Of a stretch of 64,000 bases of DNA, positions 52,727-63,909 are shown piece by piece. The DNA lies in contig LSMX01000001.1 of NCBI GenBank assembly GCA_001641205.1, forward strand, positions 1 to 64,000. Reading direction: 5' to 3'. Both the position numbers and the translations under genes were made by a program. The DNA comes from Mycoplasma sp. Bg1. GTDB lineage: Bacteria; Bacillota_I; Bacilli_A; Mycoplasmatales; Hepatoplasmataceae. A model generated the notes under the pieces. That model did no database searches. It saw only the letters and a program-made list of their open reading frames with translations, and was not told where the DNA came from. The first letter of the stretch is position 1. Every line of letters begins with the position of its first letter.

Positions 52727-54064
52727 ATGGAAAACTATTTAGAAAAAAACTGAACAAAATATTTTGATGACCTTAAAGGTTTAGTAAAAATTCCTTCATT
52801 TTTAATAACAGAGGAAGACTATCCAAATGTTCATCATATTGAAACTTTAAAATATATGGAAGACCTAGCAAAAGCAAATGGGATGAAAGTTTTTACTAAT
52901 CCCGAAGGATACTATGGATATATTGAAATTGGTCAGGGCGAAAAAATGATTGGAATCCTTGCCCATCTTGATGTAGTTGCTCCTGGTGAATTAAAATTAT
53001 GAAATACCAATCCATTTGAACTTACAAATGATGGCGATAAATTAATTGGGAGGGGAGCAAATGATGATAAAGGACCGCTTCTCCTTTCTTTTTATTTAAT
53101 GAAAGAAATGCTTGAAAAACAAATTCCTCTAAATAAAAGAATCAGATTAATTTATGCAACTGATGAAGAAACATTCTGAAGAGGAATTGATAAATATATA
53201 AGTGATGGAAATGAACAACCAACATTAGGTTGAACTCCTGATGGTGCTTTTCCACCAATATGTGGGGAAAAAACTGTTTATAGATATCAACTTTCTATAA
53301 AAGAAAACCATAACTTCGAACTTAATGGTGGAGTTGGTGTAAATATTGTAAGTCCAAAAGCAACTTATAAAGGAGAAAAAGTTGCAGAAGTTCAAGCAAA
53401 AATGGATGAATTTGGTTATGAATATGAACTAAATGATGATGGATCAATAAGTGCCCTTGGAGTTTCTGCCCATGCAATGAAAGCGGCAACAGAAGGAATT
53501 AATGCAAATGCAAGATTAATAAAAGCTGTTTCAATGGTAGAAAATTCAAAATTTCTTAACTTCATTGCAAAATATATTGGAACTGAAACTACTGGTGATA
53601 CAATGTTTAATGGCCACTATGAAGATGAAACTGGACCAATTACTTCAAATCTTGGGGTAATAAAAACAACACCAGAAGGATTTTTTGTTTTAATGGACAC
53701 AAGAATTCCTCTTTTTGCAACTACATGAAAAGAGATTGAAAAAGAAGTTTTAAAAAATTGTCAAAAAGAAGAAATTGCTTATAAACAATATAAAATTCTT
53801 GAAAAAATTTCTTTTGATAAAGATGGAACATTTATTCAAATTTTATTAAATGCATATAGAGATTTTAGTGGTGATGTTGATGCTGAACCCGTTATTATCG
53901 GAGGAGGAACTTATGCAAGATCAATGAATAATATTATTGGTTTTGGACCTTTCTTCAAAGATTCACCTGACATGGAACACCAAACAAATGAATATGCTTT
54001 AAAATCAGATTTAATAAAAGCTTATTCAATTTATGCCCATGTTTTTGAAGTGCTCTTAAAATAA
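52727..54064 (+). CDS. pepV: M20 dipeptidase PepV-like, array copy 6
   Basis: 445 residues, complete. AHLDVVAPG, RGANDDKGP, ATDEETFWRG, GWTPD, HAMKA, MEHQTNEY. The otherwise conserved glycine loop GGTG reads GGVGVNIVSP, so the substrate pocket is slightly altered. Copies 5 and 6 share most of their C-terminal half (LIKAVSMVENSKFLNFIAKYIGTE). TATAAT at 52713-52718, eight bases before ATG. Confidence 0.9.
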
Positions 54065-54084
54065 AATTAATTTAAAAGATAAAT

Positions 54085-54113
54085 AAAAAAAGAACTTATT
54101 AAGTTCTTTTTTT
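54085..54113 (+). terminator. terminator after pepV copy 6
   Basis: AAAAAAAGAACTT / AAGTTCTTTTTTT. Confidence 0.85.
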
Positions 54114-54145
54114 ATTTAAATTAATTACTAATATAATATGTTTAT

Positions 54146-55483
54146 ATGGAAAACTATTTAGAAAAAAACTGAAAACAATATTTCGAAGATCTAAGGAATT
54201 TAATAAAAATTCCTTCATTTATAGTAACAAAAGAAGACTATCCAAATGAGCACCATAGAGAAGCATTAGCATATATGGAAAACCTTGCAAAAGCAAATGG
54301 AATGAAAGTATTTACTAATCCAGAAGGATATTATGGATATATTGAAATTGGTGTGGGAGAAGAAATGATTGGACTTCTTGCTCATCTTGATGTTGTTGCT
54401 CCTGGTGATCTAAAATTATGAAATACAGATCCGTTTGAACTTATTGAAGAAGATGATAAATTAATTGGAAGAGGAACAAATGATGACAAAGGACCATTAT
54501 TAGTTTCTTTTTATTTATTTAAAGAACTTCTTGAAAAGAAAACTCCCTTAAATAAAAGAATTAGATTAATTTATGCAACAGATGAAGAATCTTTTTCAAG
54601 AGGAATTGCTAAATATCTTGAAAATGGAGAAGAAGAACCAGCAATGGGTTGAACTCCTGATACCTTTTTTCCCCCAATATATGGAGAAAAAGCTATTTTT
54701 CAATATAAACTTTCATTAAAAGAAGATCTTAATTTTGAACTTAACGGGGGAACTGGTTTAAATACAGTAAGTCCAAGAGCAACTTATAAGGGTGAAAAAG
54801 TTGCAGAAGTAAAAGCAAAAATGGATGAACTTGGTTTTAAATATGAACTGAATAATGATGGATCATTAAGTGCAATTGGAGTTCCAGTTCATGCTAAAAA
54901 CGCAGCATTTGAAGGAACAAATGCAAATGCTAGACTAATAAAAGCTGTTTCCATGGTAGAAAATTCAAAATTTTTAAATTTTATTGCAAAATATATTGGA
55001 ACTGAAACTACAGGTGATACATTATTTAATAGACATTATGAAGATGAAACTGGAGCAATTAGTTGCAATATTGGACTTATAAAAATTAATGCAGATGAAA
55101 CTGCTGCTTATATTGATACAAGAATTCCTATTTTTGCAACTAATTGAGAAGATGTTGAAAAAGAAATTATTATAAATTGTAATAAAGAAAATATTGTTTA
55201 TGAACAATACCGTGTTCTTGAAAAAAAATATGTAGATAAAAATGGTTCTTTTATTCAAACTCTTTTACAAGCTTATAAAGATGTTACTAAAGAAGAAAAT
55301 GCAAAACCAACTATTATTGGTGGGGGAACTTATGCAAGATCAATGAAAAATATTGTTGGTTTTGGTCCCAATTTTAATGATTCTCCAAAAACATTACATG
55401 AAGCAAATGAATATACTTTAAAATCTCATTTAATAAAAGCTTATTCAATTTATGCTCATGCTTTTGAAATGCTCTTAAAATAA
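54146..55483 (+). CDS. pepV: M20 dipeptidase PepV-like, array copy 7
   Basis: 445 residues, complete, more diverged. AHLDVVAPG, RGTNDDKGP, ATDEESF followed by SRG (Ser where the other seven have Trp), GWTPD, HAKNA, and the last zinc motif KTLHEANEY, where the acidic residue before His is lost although the His remains. The surface of the lid is also different (EGTNANARL). Probably still an active peptidase, perhaps with another preference. TATAAT at 54132-54137, eight bases before ATG. Confidence 0.88.
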
Positions 55484-55500
55484 AATTATCTTAAAAAGAA

Positions 55501-55537
55501 TTAATTAAAAAAGAACCAATAAGGTTCTTTTTTAATT
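55501..55537 (+). terminator. terminator after pepV copy 7
   Basis: TTAATTAAAAAAGAACC / GGTTCTTTTTTAATTAA, long perfect stem. Confidence 0.88.
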
Positions 55538-55587
55538 AAAAATAAAGCTTAATAATTAAAAATCTAATTGATAATATAATTAATTAG

Positions 55588-56925
55588 ATGGAAAGCTATT
55601 TAGAAAAAAACTGAAAAAAATATTTCAAAGATCTTAAAAATCTAATAAAAATTCCTTCTTTTATAGTAGAGGGAGAAGATTATCCAAATGTTCATCATAT
55701 TGAAACTTTAAAATATATGGAAAAGCTTGCAAAAGCAAATGGAATGAAAGTTTTTACTAATCCTGAAGGATATTATGGCTATATTGAAATTGGCAAGGGT
55801 AAGGAAATGATTGGGGTTATTGGTCATCTTGATGTTGTTGCTCCTGGTGAATTAGAATTATGAAATACAGATCCTTTTGAACTTATTGAAGATGGTGATA
55901 AATTAATTGGAAGAGGAACAAATGATGATAAAGGTCCACTCCTGCTTTCTTTTTATTTAATGAAAGAACTTCTTGAAAAGAAAACTCCCTTAAATAAAAG
56001 AATTAGATTAATTTATGCAACTGATGAGGAGTCTTTTTGAAGAGGAATTACTAAATATATTGAAAATGGGGAAGAACAACCAACCATGGGGTGAACTCCA
56101 GATGCTTCTTTTCCCCCAATATATGGAGAAAAAACAATTTTTCAATTTAAATTTTCAGTAAAAGAAAAACTTGATTTCGAACTTAATGGAGGAACAGGAT
56201 TAAATACAGTAAGTCCAAAAGCAACTTATAAAGGGGAAAAAGTTGCTAAAGTAGAAAAAGAAATGAAAAAACTTGGATTTAAGTATGAACTAAATAAAGA
56301 TGGTTCATTAAGTGCGATTGGGGTTCCAATTCATGCTTCAAAAGCTGCAATATATGGAACAAATGCAAATGCAAGATTAATAAAAGCTGTTTCCATGGTA
56401 GAAGATTCAAAACTTTTAAATTTTGTTACAAAATATATTGGAACTGAAACTACAGGTGATACATTATTTAATGCTCGTCATGAAGATGAAACTGGAGCAA
56501 TTACTTGCAATATTGGATTAGTAAAAACCACCCCAGAGGGGATTACTATTTTTATTGATACAAGAGTTCCCCTTTTTGTAATTAATTGAAAAGATATTGA
56601 AAAAGTAATTATTCAAAAATGTAAAAAAGAAGATATTATTTATGAACAACATCATATACTTAACAAAGTTTATGTAAATAAAAATGATCCCTTTATCCAA
56701 ACCCTTTTACAAGCTTATAAAGATATTAGCCATGATAAAAAAGCAACCCCAAAGATTATTGGGGGAAGAACTTATGCAAGAGCAATGAAAAATATTGTTG
56801 CTTTTGGACCTAATTTCAAGGATTCTCCAAAAACTGCCCACCAAGCAAATGAATATAGTTTAAAATCACATTTAATAAAAGCTTATTCAATTTATATTCA
56901 TGCTTTTAAAATGCTCTTAAAATAA
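55588..56925 (+). CDS. pepV: M20 dipeptidase PepV-like, array copy 8
   Basis: 445 residues, complete, sister of copy 7 (RGTNDDKGP, HASKA, KTAHQANEYSLKSHLIK). GHLDVVAPG, ATDEESFWRG and GWTPD intact. The C-terminal half has several unusual changes (GGRTYARAMKNIVAFGP for GGGTYARSM-x-N-x-V-GFGP; the third Gly is Arg), which might affect activity. TATAAT at 55575-55580, seven bases before ATG, the only copy with seven instead of eight. Confidence 0.88.
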
Positions 56926-56934
56926 AATTTAATT

Positions 56935-56962
56935 TAAAAAAGAACAGGAAGGTTCTTTTTTT
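56935..56962 (+). terminator. terminator after pepV copy 8
   Basis: AAAAAAGAAC / GGTTCTTTTTT with an imperfect stem; ends the array. Confidence 0.75.
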
Positions 56963-57047
56963 AACAAAGATAAAGCGTAACTGAGATAACTATCATTCCT
57001 AAAAGAACATAATTATTTTTTCTTATTTTAATTATTTAATAATAAAT

Positions 57048-57074
57048 AAAATAAACCTTTATAAAAGGTTTATT
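57048..57074 (-). terminator. terminator after YfcC-like transporter 1
   Basis: AAAATAAACCTT / AAGGTTTATTTT, 24 bases past the stop on the minus strand. Confidence 0.8.
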
Positions 57075-57097
57075 TTAAATTAAAATTTATTAAAATA

Positions 57098-59182
57098 TTA
57101 GAGAAATAGAATAGAAGTAGTAATAATTGTCATTCCAATTATTGCAGTTCCAAGAGCTGCAATTGTAAGAATTGGAAGTGCTTTACCAAAGTTTACTTTT
57201 GCAACTTCAGCTTGGGCAATAACCAGACCAGTAGTAGGCATAAACATGTTAATTGTTCCCTGTGCCAGTGGATAAGTTACCATTACCACTGTTGCATAAA
57301 TCATAAATTGTTCTGTTGATTGACCAGATAATTGCCAAAGCATTGGAGCTATTATTGGTCCTGTAATTGCAGCAAGTCCAGAAGTAGAAGAAATAAAGGA
57401 AGCAAGAAAAGCAAAGATTGGAAATAAAATTCAGGCAAGTCCAATAGCACCAAATGTTCCTCCTTCTGCTCCAGCAAACATCATTACAACCATATCTGTA
57501 GTAAGACCAGAATATCCAAGAACAATTTCAACTCCTCTTGAAACAGTAAGAATTATTCCAAGTCCAATCATTCCTTTCATTCCATTATAAATTGCTTTAT
57601 TAGTATCTTTTTGTTTCATTCCAAAAGTTCAGCCAAGAACAAAAGCTACCATTAAAAACATAAAGGAAAGTTGAATAAAATATCACTGTCCAAATAATAC
57701 TCCTGCAAAAAAGAATGAAGAGAATTTTGCTCATCCATGTCCAGCATTAGTTCCAAAATCTTCCAAAGCCGGAAATCATACTATTCATGGTAAAAGTGAA
57801 AAAATCATAATTACAAAAGTTGCTCCAAAAATTGAAAGTCCTATTGCTTGTCTTTTTGTAAGACCAGTATGAGTAGAATGAGATTCCCCAAGCATTTCAT
57901 GAGCTCATTGTTGATTTTTTTCAAACACTTCTGGTTCAGCTACGTAGTCTTTTCCCTTTCTTGATCTATGTCCATATCAAGTACAAAAGATAGATCCGAT
58001 AATAGCAAAAGCAAAAAACATAATAATTCTAATTACAATTCCAGTATTAGGTGCAACTTCTGCACTTTCTGGAATTATTTCTCCAGTAAGTGATGAAGAC
58101 ATTACTCCAACTGAAAAAGGATCAAGAACAGAAGCACTAATTCCTGCAGTTGTTCCAACAACTATAATAAGTAGCCCTGTCATAGTATCAAAACCAGCAA
58201 GAACTAAAAAGGGAATAATTAATGGAATAAGTCCAAGCGTTTCTTCTTGCATTCCAAATGCAGTTCCACCCATACAAAATAATATAAATAATATTGGAAT
58301 TAAAAGTAATTCTTTTCCTTTCATTTTTTTAACAAGCGAAGAAGTTCCTGCTTCAAGTGCTCCTGATTGAAGCATTACTTCAACAAAAGCTCCAATACAA
58401 AATAGATAAAGAATTACTCCTGTTGAATTAAAAAACCCAGCTACTAGTACAAAAGGAATATTTAAAATTCCAAAACTTCCTAATTCTTCATCACCAAGAT
58501 AATAATTAGAATCAAAGAAGTTAAATCAATCATCAGCTATACTTTCAGAAGCAAAATATAAAGGTTTTTCAAGAGGTTCATTTCCAAAAGAAGTTATTTC
58601 ACCACTTAAAACATTAAATGTAAATGAACCTTCAGTATAAATGCCATTTTCTTTTGGTATTGCTTGCAAAGCAAAAATTTTATCAAATGTTATTGAGGCT
58701 GAATAAGAAGTATCTTTAATAGTAGCATCAAATGAAAGCTTTGCATAACTAATTCCTACTGAATTTCAATCATTTCCTAAATTAATATTGTCAAATACAA
58801 TCACTGTGTTTTTTTCTGGTAAAAAACCAATAATTTCATTTATATTAGCAGAAGATAATTCAGTAAAATTATTTAAAAATATTGTTAATAAAGCATCTCC
58901 TTGTTCTGTTAACATTAAAGTTAAAGAACCCCCATCTACATTATTTCAATCGGGTCCAATTCAAGTTCCTAATGGTACTCCACCAGCACCAAAAAGACCT
59001 TCTTCTGTAAAATAGAAAAGTGGGTTTGTAGTATCAACTCACCCTTTATGCGGAATTCAAGAAAGTAGAACTACAAAAAGTAAAACAAAAAAAGTAATAA
59101 CTAGTGCAGAAGGAAATGTAGGCATCTTGAATTTTTTTATTTTTTCACCTTGTGAACTTACTTTGGTTTTTTTGCTAAACAT
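57098..59182 (-). CDS. YfcC/DcuC-superfamily transporter 1 with extra external domain
   Basis: 694 residues, against about 500 for ordinary YfcC. After membrane segment 1 (SALVITFFVLLFVVLLSWIPH), a hydrophilic domain of about 175 residues, probably external, is inserted before the usual membrane part. Family signatures: LEAGTSSLVKK, FGMQEETLGLIPLIIPFLVLAG, TTAGISASVLDPFSVGV, STSGLAAITGPIIAP and INMFMPTTGLVIAQAEV. YfcC-like proteins of the DcuC superfamily are linked to basic amino acid or dicarboxylate exchange. TATAAT on minus (59193-59198) ends ten bases before ATG; no Shine-Dalgarno. Many UGA-Trp codons. Confidence 0.85.
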
Positions 59183-59282
59183 AACTATATTTATTATATA
59201 AAAATAGTACATAATTGGACACATATATAGTGGTAAAAAAATAAAATCTAAATATTTTTTGTTTAATAAAAGATTTATTTTT

Positions 59283-61367
59283 TTACATTAACATTATAGG
59301 AATTGAGACACTAATAATTAGCATTCCTAAAAGCATAGTTGCAAAAGCAGTTCCCATCAAAATTGGAAAAGCTTTTCCAAAACCTACTTTTGCAACTTCT
59401 GCTTCTGCAACTACAATTCCAGTAGTGGGCATAAACATATTTATTGTCCCCTGTGCAAGGGGATAAGTTACCATCACAATAGTTGCATAAATTCCAAACA
59501 TGGCAACTTGATCATCTGCGGTGGAAGCAAGTTTTCAAATTATTGGAGCAATTAATGGTCCAGTAATTGCAGCAAGTCCTGAAGTGGAGGGGATAAAAAT
59601 AGCAAGAAAAGAAAAGACTGGAAAAAGAATTCAAGCAAGTCCAAATAAACTAAAACCATTTCCCCCTGCTCCAGAAAACATCATTGCAATCATTGCGGTT
59701 GTAAGCCCTGAATAAGTAAGGACTAAAGCAATTGATCTAGAAAAAATTAAAATCATTGAAACTTTTACTGTTCCCTTCATTCCATTGAACATTGCTAAAT
59801 TAGTTTCTCTTTGTTTAAGGCCAAAAACATATCCCAAAATAATAGCTGAAATTAAAAATAAAAAAGCAAGCTGAACAAAATATCATTCTCCAAATAATCT
59901 TCCTGCAAAAAAGAAGGAAGAAAATATCGCCCAACCTTGATTAGTTTTTAAACCTTCAAACCAAGTAGTTCAGGGCAAAATTGAAAAAACCATAATTACA
60001 AAAGTAAATCCAAAAATTCCTAGCCCAATTGCTTGTCTTTTATTGAGACAACTATGGCCTGCATGAGATTCCCCAAGCATTTGATGAGCTCATGCTTTAT
60101 TTTTTTCAAACATTTCAGGTTCTGCTACAAAATCTTTTCCTTTTCTTGCCCGATTAGCATATCAAGTACAAAAGATTGCTCCGGTAATTAAAAAGACAAT
60201 AAACATAACAATCCGAATTACAATTCCGGTTCCAATTGTAATTGCATTTTCATCTACTGTTTCAATTGATAAGGAAGAAGCCATCACTCCAATTGAAAAA
60301 GGATCAAGAACTGAAGCGGCAATTCCTGAAGTAGTTCCTACTACTATTACTAGAAGTCCTGTCATCGTATCAAAACCAGCAAGAACAAGGAAAGGAACAA
60401 TTAAAGGAATAAGTCCTAGGGATTCTTCTTGCATTCCAAAAGTTGTTCCTCCAATACAAAATAAAGTAAAAAGAGTAGGAATTAAAAGCAGTTCTTTTCC
60501 TTCGAGTTTTTTAACAAGCGAAGAAGTTCCTGCTTCTAGTGCTCCTGAATAAAGCATTACCTCAACAAAAGCACCGATACAAAATAGAAAAAGAATTACA
60601 TTTGCTGCATTAAAAAAACCAGCAAGCAAAATAAAGGGTATATTTAAAATTCCATATCTCCCTTCACTATCTCCAAGATAATAATCAGAATTTCAGAAAT
60701 TAAATCAGTTATTTGCACTATTTTTGGAAGCAAACATAAAAGGTTCTTTAAGATCAACATTGCCTATTTTAGTTCCTGCTAATTTATTTACTTCACCACT
60801 TAAAATTTTAAAAGAGAATGTAAGATTAGCTTTATCTAAAGTGCTAGCTGCAAAAAATTTATCAATTACTATTGAAGCAAATAAAAGTTCTTCATTTCCT
60901 TCTTTAATATAGAGGTCAAAAGAAAGTCCAGAATAATTAATTGCTACTTGATTTCAATCTTTATCTAATACAATATTTGTTATATAAATACCATTTAAAG
61001 CTCCTGCAACAATTTTTCCTATATTAGTTTCTGAAAAACCATGATCCATTAATCATTTGGTTAATATGGTTGCACCATCATTAGTTAGTTTTAATATTAG
61101 TGTAGAATCTTCACTTATATTTTTACTAATAAGATCATCACAATTAATTCATGTTGCTAATAAAGCATCATTTGATGTATAAAGACCATCTTGATTAAGA
61201 TAAAAAAGGGGATTTGTTGTATCAACTCATCCTTTATGAGGAATTCAAGAAAGGACAACTACAAAAAGAAGAACAAAAAATATGACAACTAAAGCAGAAG
61301 GAAACTTGGGAAGTTTCCCCTTTTTAAATAATTTGTTGCCACTTTTTGTGCTGGTAACATGATTCAT
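59283..61367 (-). CDS. YfcC/DcuC-superfamily transporter 2 with extra external domain
   Basis: 694 residues, same architecture as copy 1. Signatures LEAGTSSLVKKLEGKE, FGMQEESLGLIPLIVPFL, VLDPFSIGVMASS, INMFMPTTGIVVAEAEV. The inserted domain (about residues 50-220) is much more diverged than the membrane part (LSWIPHKGWVDTTNPLFY is shared, then DGLYTSNDALLATWINCDD). Unlike its two neighbours it has an AGGAGA Shine-Dalgarno six bases before the ATG. An exact 12-bp inverted repeat lies 20-60 bases upstream. Confidence 0.85.
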
Positions 61368-61385
61368 AATTTCTCCTATATTTTT

Positions 61386-61425
61386 TTATAAATATTGTAT
61401 GTACTTAAACATCCAATATTTATAA
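61386..61425. repeat. inverted repeat upstream of YfcC-like gene 2
   Basis: Arms TTATAAATATTG (61386-61397) and CAATATTTATAA (61414-61425), exact. Directly next to the terminator of gene 3; a candidate operator. Confidence 0.6.
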
Positions 61426-61427
61426 AA

Positions 61428-61452
61428 AATGAATCTTTCAAAAGATTCATTT
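61428..61452 (-). terminator. terminator after YfcC-like transporter 3
   Basis: AAATGAATCTT / AAGATTCATTT, T-run on minus. Confidence 0.8.
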
Positions 61453-61485
61453 CTACGAAAACAAATTTATTTTTTATATATTATT

Positions 61486-63582
61486 TTATAAACCCGCCAT
61501 CATAATTGGAATAGAAGCACTAATAATTACCATTCCAATAATAGCTGTTCCTAATGCAGCAATTCCAAGAATTTTAAAGGCTTTTCCAAAGTTTACTCTA
61601 GAAACCTCTGCTTGAGCAACAACAAGTCCAGTTGTTGGCATAAACATATTAATTACTCCTTGTCCCAATGGATAAGTTGTCATTACTACAGTTCCATAAA
61701 CTAGGAATAATTCATTAGAATTATCTGATAATTGTCAAATTATTGGAGCAATTAATGGTCCAGTAATTCCTGCAAGTCCTGATGTTGAAGGAATAAAGAC
61801 CGCAAGAAAGGCAAACATTGGGAATAATACTCATGCAAGACCAAAGGGACCAAAACTTCCATCGCCTTCTCCTTGGAACATCATAGCAATCATTGCAAGA
61901 GAAAGTCCTGAATAAGTAAGTACTAATGCAACTGATCTAGAAATCATCAAAATTAAACAAACCCCAATCATTCCTTTCATTCCTGTAATTACAGCTTTAT
62001 TTGTTTTTTTCTGTTCCATTCCAAAAACTCTTCCAAGAATTAAACCAGTAACTAAGAATAAGAAAGATAATTGAATGAAATATCATTGTCCAAATAAGAC
62101 TTTTGCAAAGAACAATGAAGATAATACTGATCATCAATTAGCAGTTTCTAAATAACCACCAAATCAAGTTGTCCATGGTAGAAGTGCGAAAATCATAATT
62201 ACAAAAACAATTCCAAAAATAATAAGTCCAATTGATTGTCTTTTTGTAAGTCCTTCATGACTAGCATGAGATTCTCCAAGCATTTCTTGAGCTCATTTTT
62301 TATTTTTTTCATACATTTCAGGTTCTGCTACAAAATCTTTTCCTCTTCTTGATCTATGCCCATATCAAGTACAAAATAGTGAACCTGCAATTACAAAACC
62401 AATAAACATAATAATCCGAATAACAATTCCATCACTAAGTGCAACTTGAGTATCTGGACCTGCTGTTTCTAATGCTCCAGACATTACACCAACTGAAAAG
62501 GGGTCAAGGACAGAAGATGCAATTCCTGAAGCAGTTCCAATTACTACTATAAGTAGTCCTGTCATAGTATCAAAACCAGCAAGAATAAGGAAAGGAATGA
62601 TTAAGGGAATTAATCCTAAAGTTTCTTCTTGAAGTCCAAATGAACTACCTGAAAAACAAAATAGAAGAAATAATGTTGGAATTAAAAGAAGTTCTTTTCC
62701 ATCAAGTTTTTTAACAAGCGAAGAAGTTCCTGCTTCAAGTGCTCCTGATTGAAGCATTATTTCAATAAAGGCTCCAATACAAAGTAAATAAAGAATAACT
62801 CCAGAAGCATTAAATAATCCAGCAAGTAAAATAAATGGTATATTTAGAATTCCATATCTTCCTGCTTGATCACCTACATAATAGTTAGTATGTCAAAAGT
62901 TAAATCAATTTTGTGCTTCATTTGCAGAAGCAAAACCAATTTGTGTAATTTCTTCTTTTCCACCAATAGGAATATCAATTGTTCCACTTAAAATTGCAAA
63001 ATTTCCTTCTACAACTTCTCCATTTTCCATTACTATTGAACTATTTTGAAAAATTTGATCAATATTTACAGTCATTTCTCATGAATTAGGTAATAATAAC
63101 TTAGAATCATCACTCACATTATTAAAAGTAAGATCAAAAGTAAGACTAGAATAAGTAATTGCTACTTGATTTCAATCATCACCTGTTTTAATATTGGAAA
63201 TAGTAAATGCATTTTTTTCCATAGAAGCTGCAGAAATAAGTTCTATATTAGCTCAAGATATTCCATAATTAATTAAACATTTAGATAAGGCAGATGCCCC
63301 TTCAGAAGTTAAGCTAAATGAAATTTCATTTATAGTTTTTGAATCAACTTTAACATTAGTAATTACTCCTCATGGTGTACCATCAGGCCCATATATATAT
63401 CCATCTTTAACTAGTAAAAAGGGATTTGCTGTATCAACTCATCCTTTGTGTGGAATTCATGAAAGTAAAACCACAAAAAGAAGAACAATAAATAATACAA
63501 CTAATGCAGAAGGAAACTTCGGCATCTTAAATTTTTTAGTTTTTTCCCCAAGAGAGGTTGTTTTTGTTTTTTCTTTTGACAT
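61486..63582 (-). CDS. YfcC/DcuC-superfamily transporter 3 with extra external domain
   Basis: 698 residues; same plan. Signatures LEAGTSSLVKKLDGKE, FGLQEETLGLIPLIIPFLILAG, VLDPFSVGVMSG, GVINMFMPTTGLVVAQAEV, GLAGITGPLIAP. The N-terminus MSKEKTKTTSLGEKTKKFKM is close to copy 1 (MFSKKTKVSSQGEKIKKFKM). The external domain again differs. TATAAT on minus (63593-63598) ends ten bases before the ATG, as in copy 1. GTGGTAAA at 63639-63646 also occurs upstream of copy 1 (59230-59237) and could be a shared regulatory element. Confidence 0.85.
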
Positions 63583-63825
63583 AATTACTTATATTATATA
63601 AAAAATATAAATTTTTCTCTTTTCTAAATACGTATAAAGTGGTAAATCAAGCAAATAATTTATGTTTTTAATGTTTTTTAAATAAAAATCTTTTCTTTTA
63701 CTATTTAATTTGCTAATTCAAATATCAAAAATTACTTAATAATATACTGATTTTATTTTAATTAAATTTAAATATATTTATTATTTTTTTATATATTCTA
63801 TATGTTTAAAACTTTCAATATATAG

Positions 63826-63856
63826 AAAAAATGAACCTTTAAAAGATTCATTTTTT
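63826..63856 (-). terminator. probable terminator after YfcC-like transporter 4
   Basis: Imperfect stem AAATGAACCTT / AAAGATTCATTT with T-run on minus. Confidence 0.65.
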
Positions 63857-63909
63857 ACATAGATAAATTTATTATTATATATAATATATAGTATTTTTTT
63901 TCTAAGCAA

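Noticed and set aside
45506..56925. Apparent gene fragments (about 108-155 residues) in each pepV unit
   Set aside because: They are artefacts of reading UGA as stop; with UGA as Trp each unit is one intact gene of 444-446 residues.
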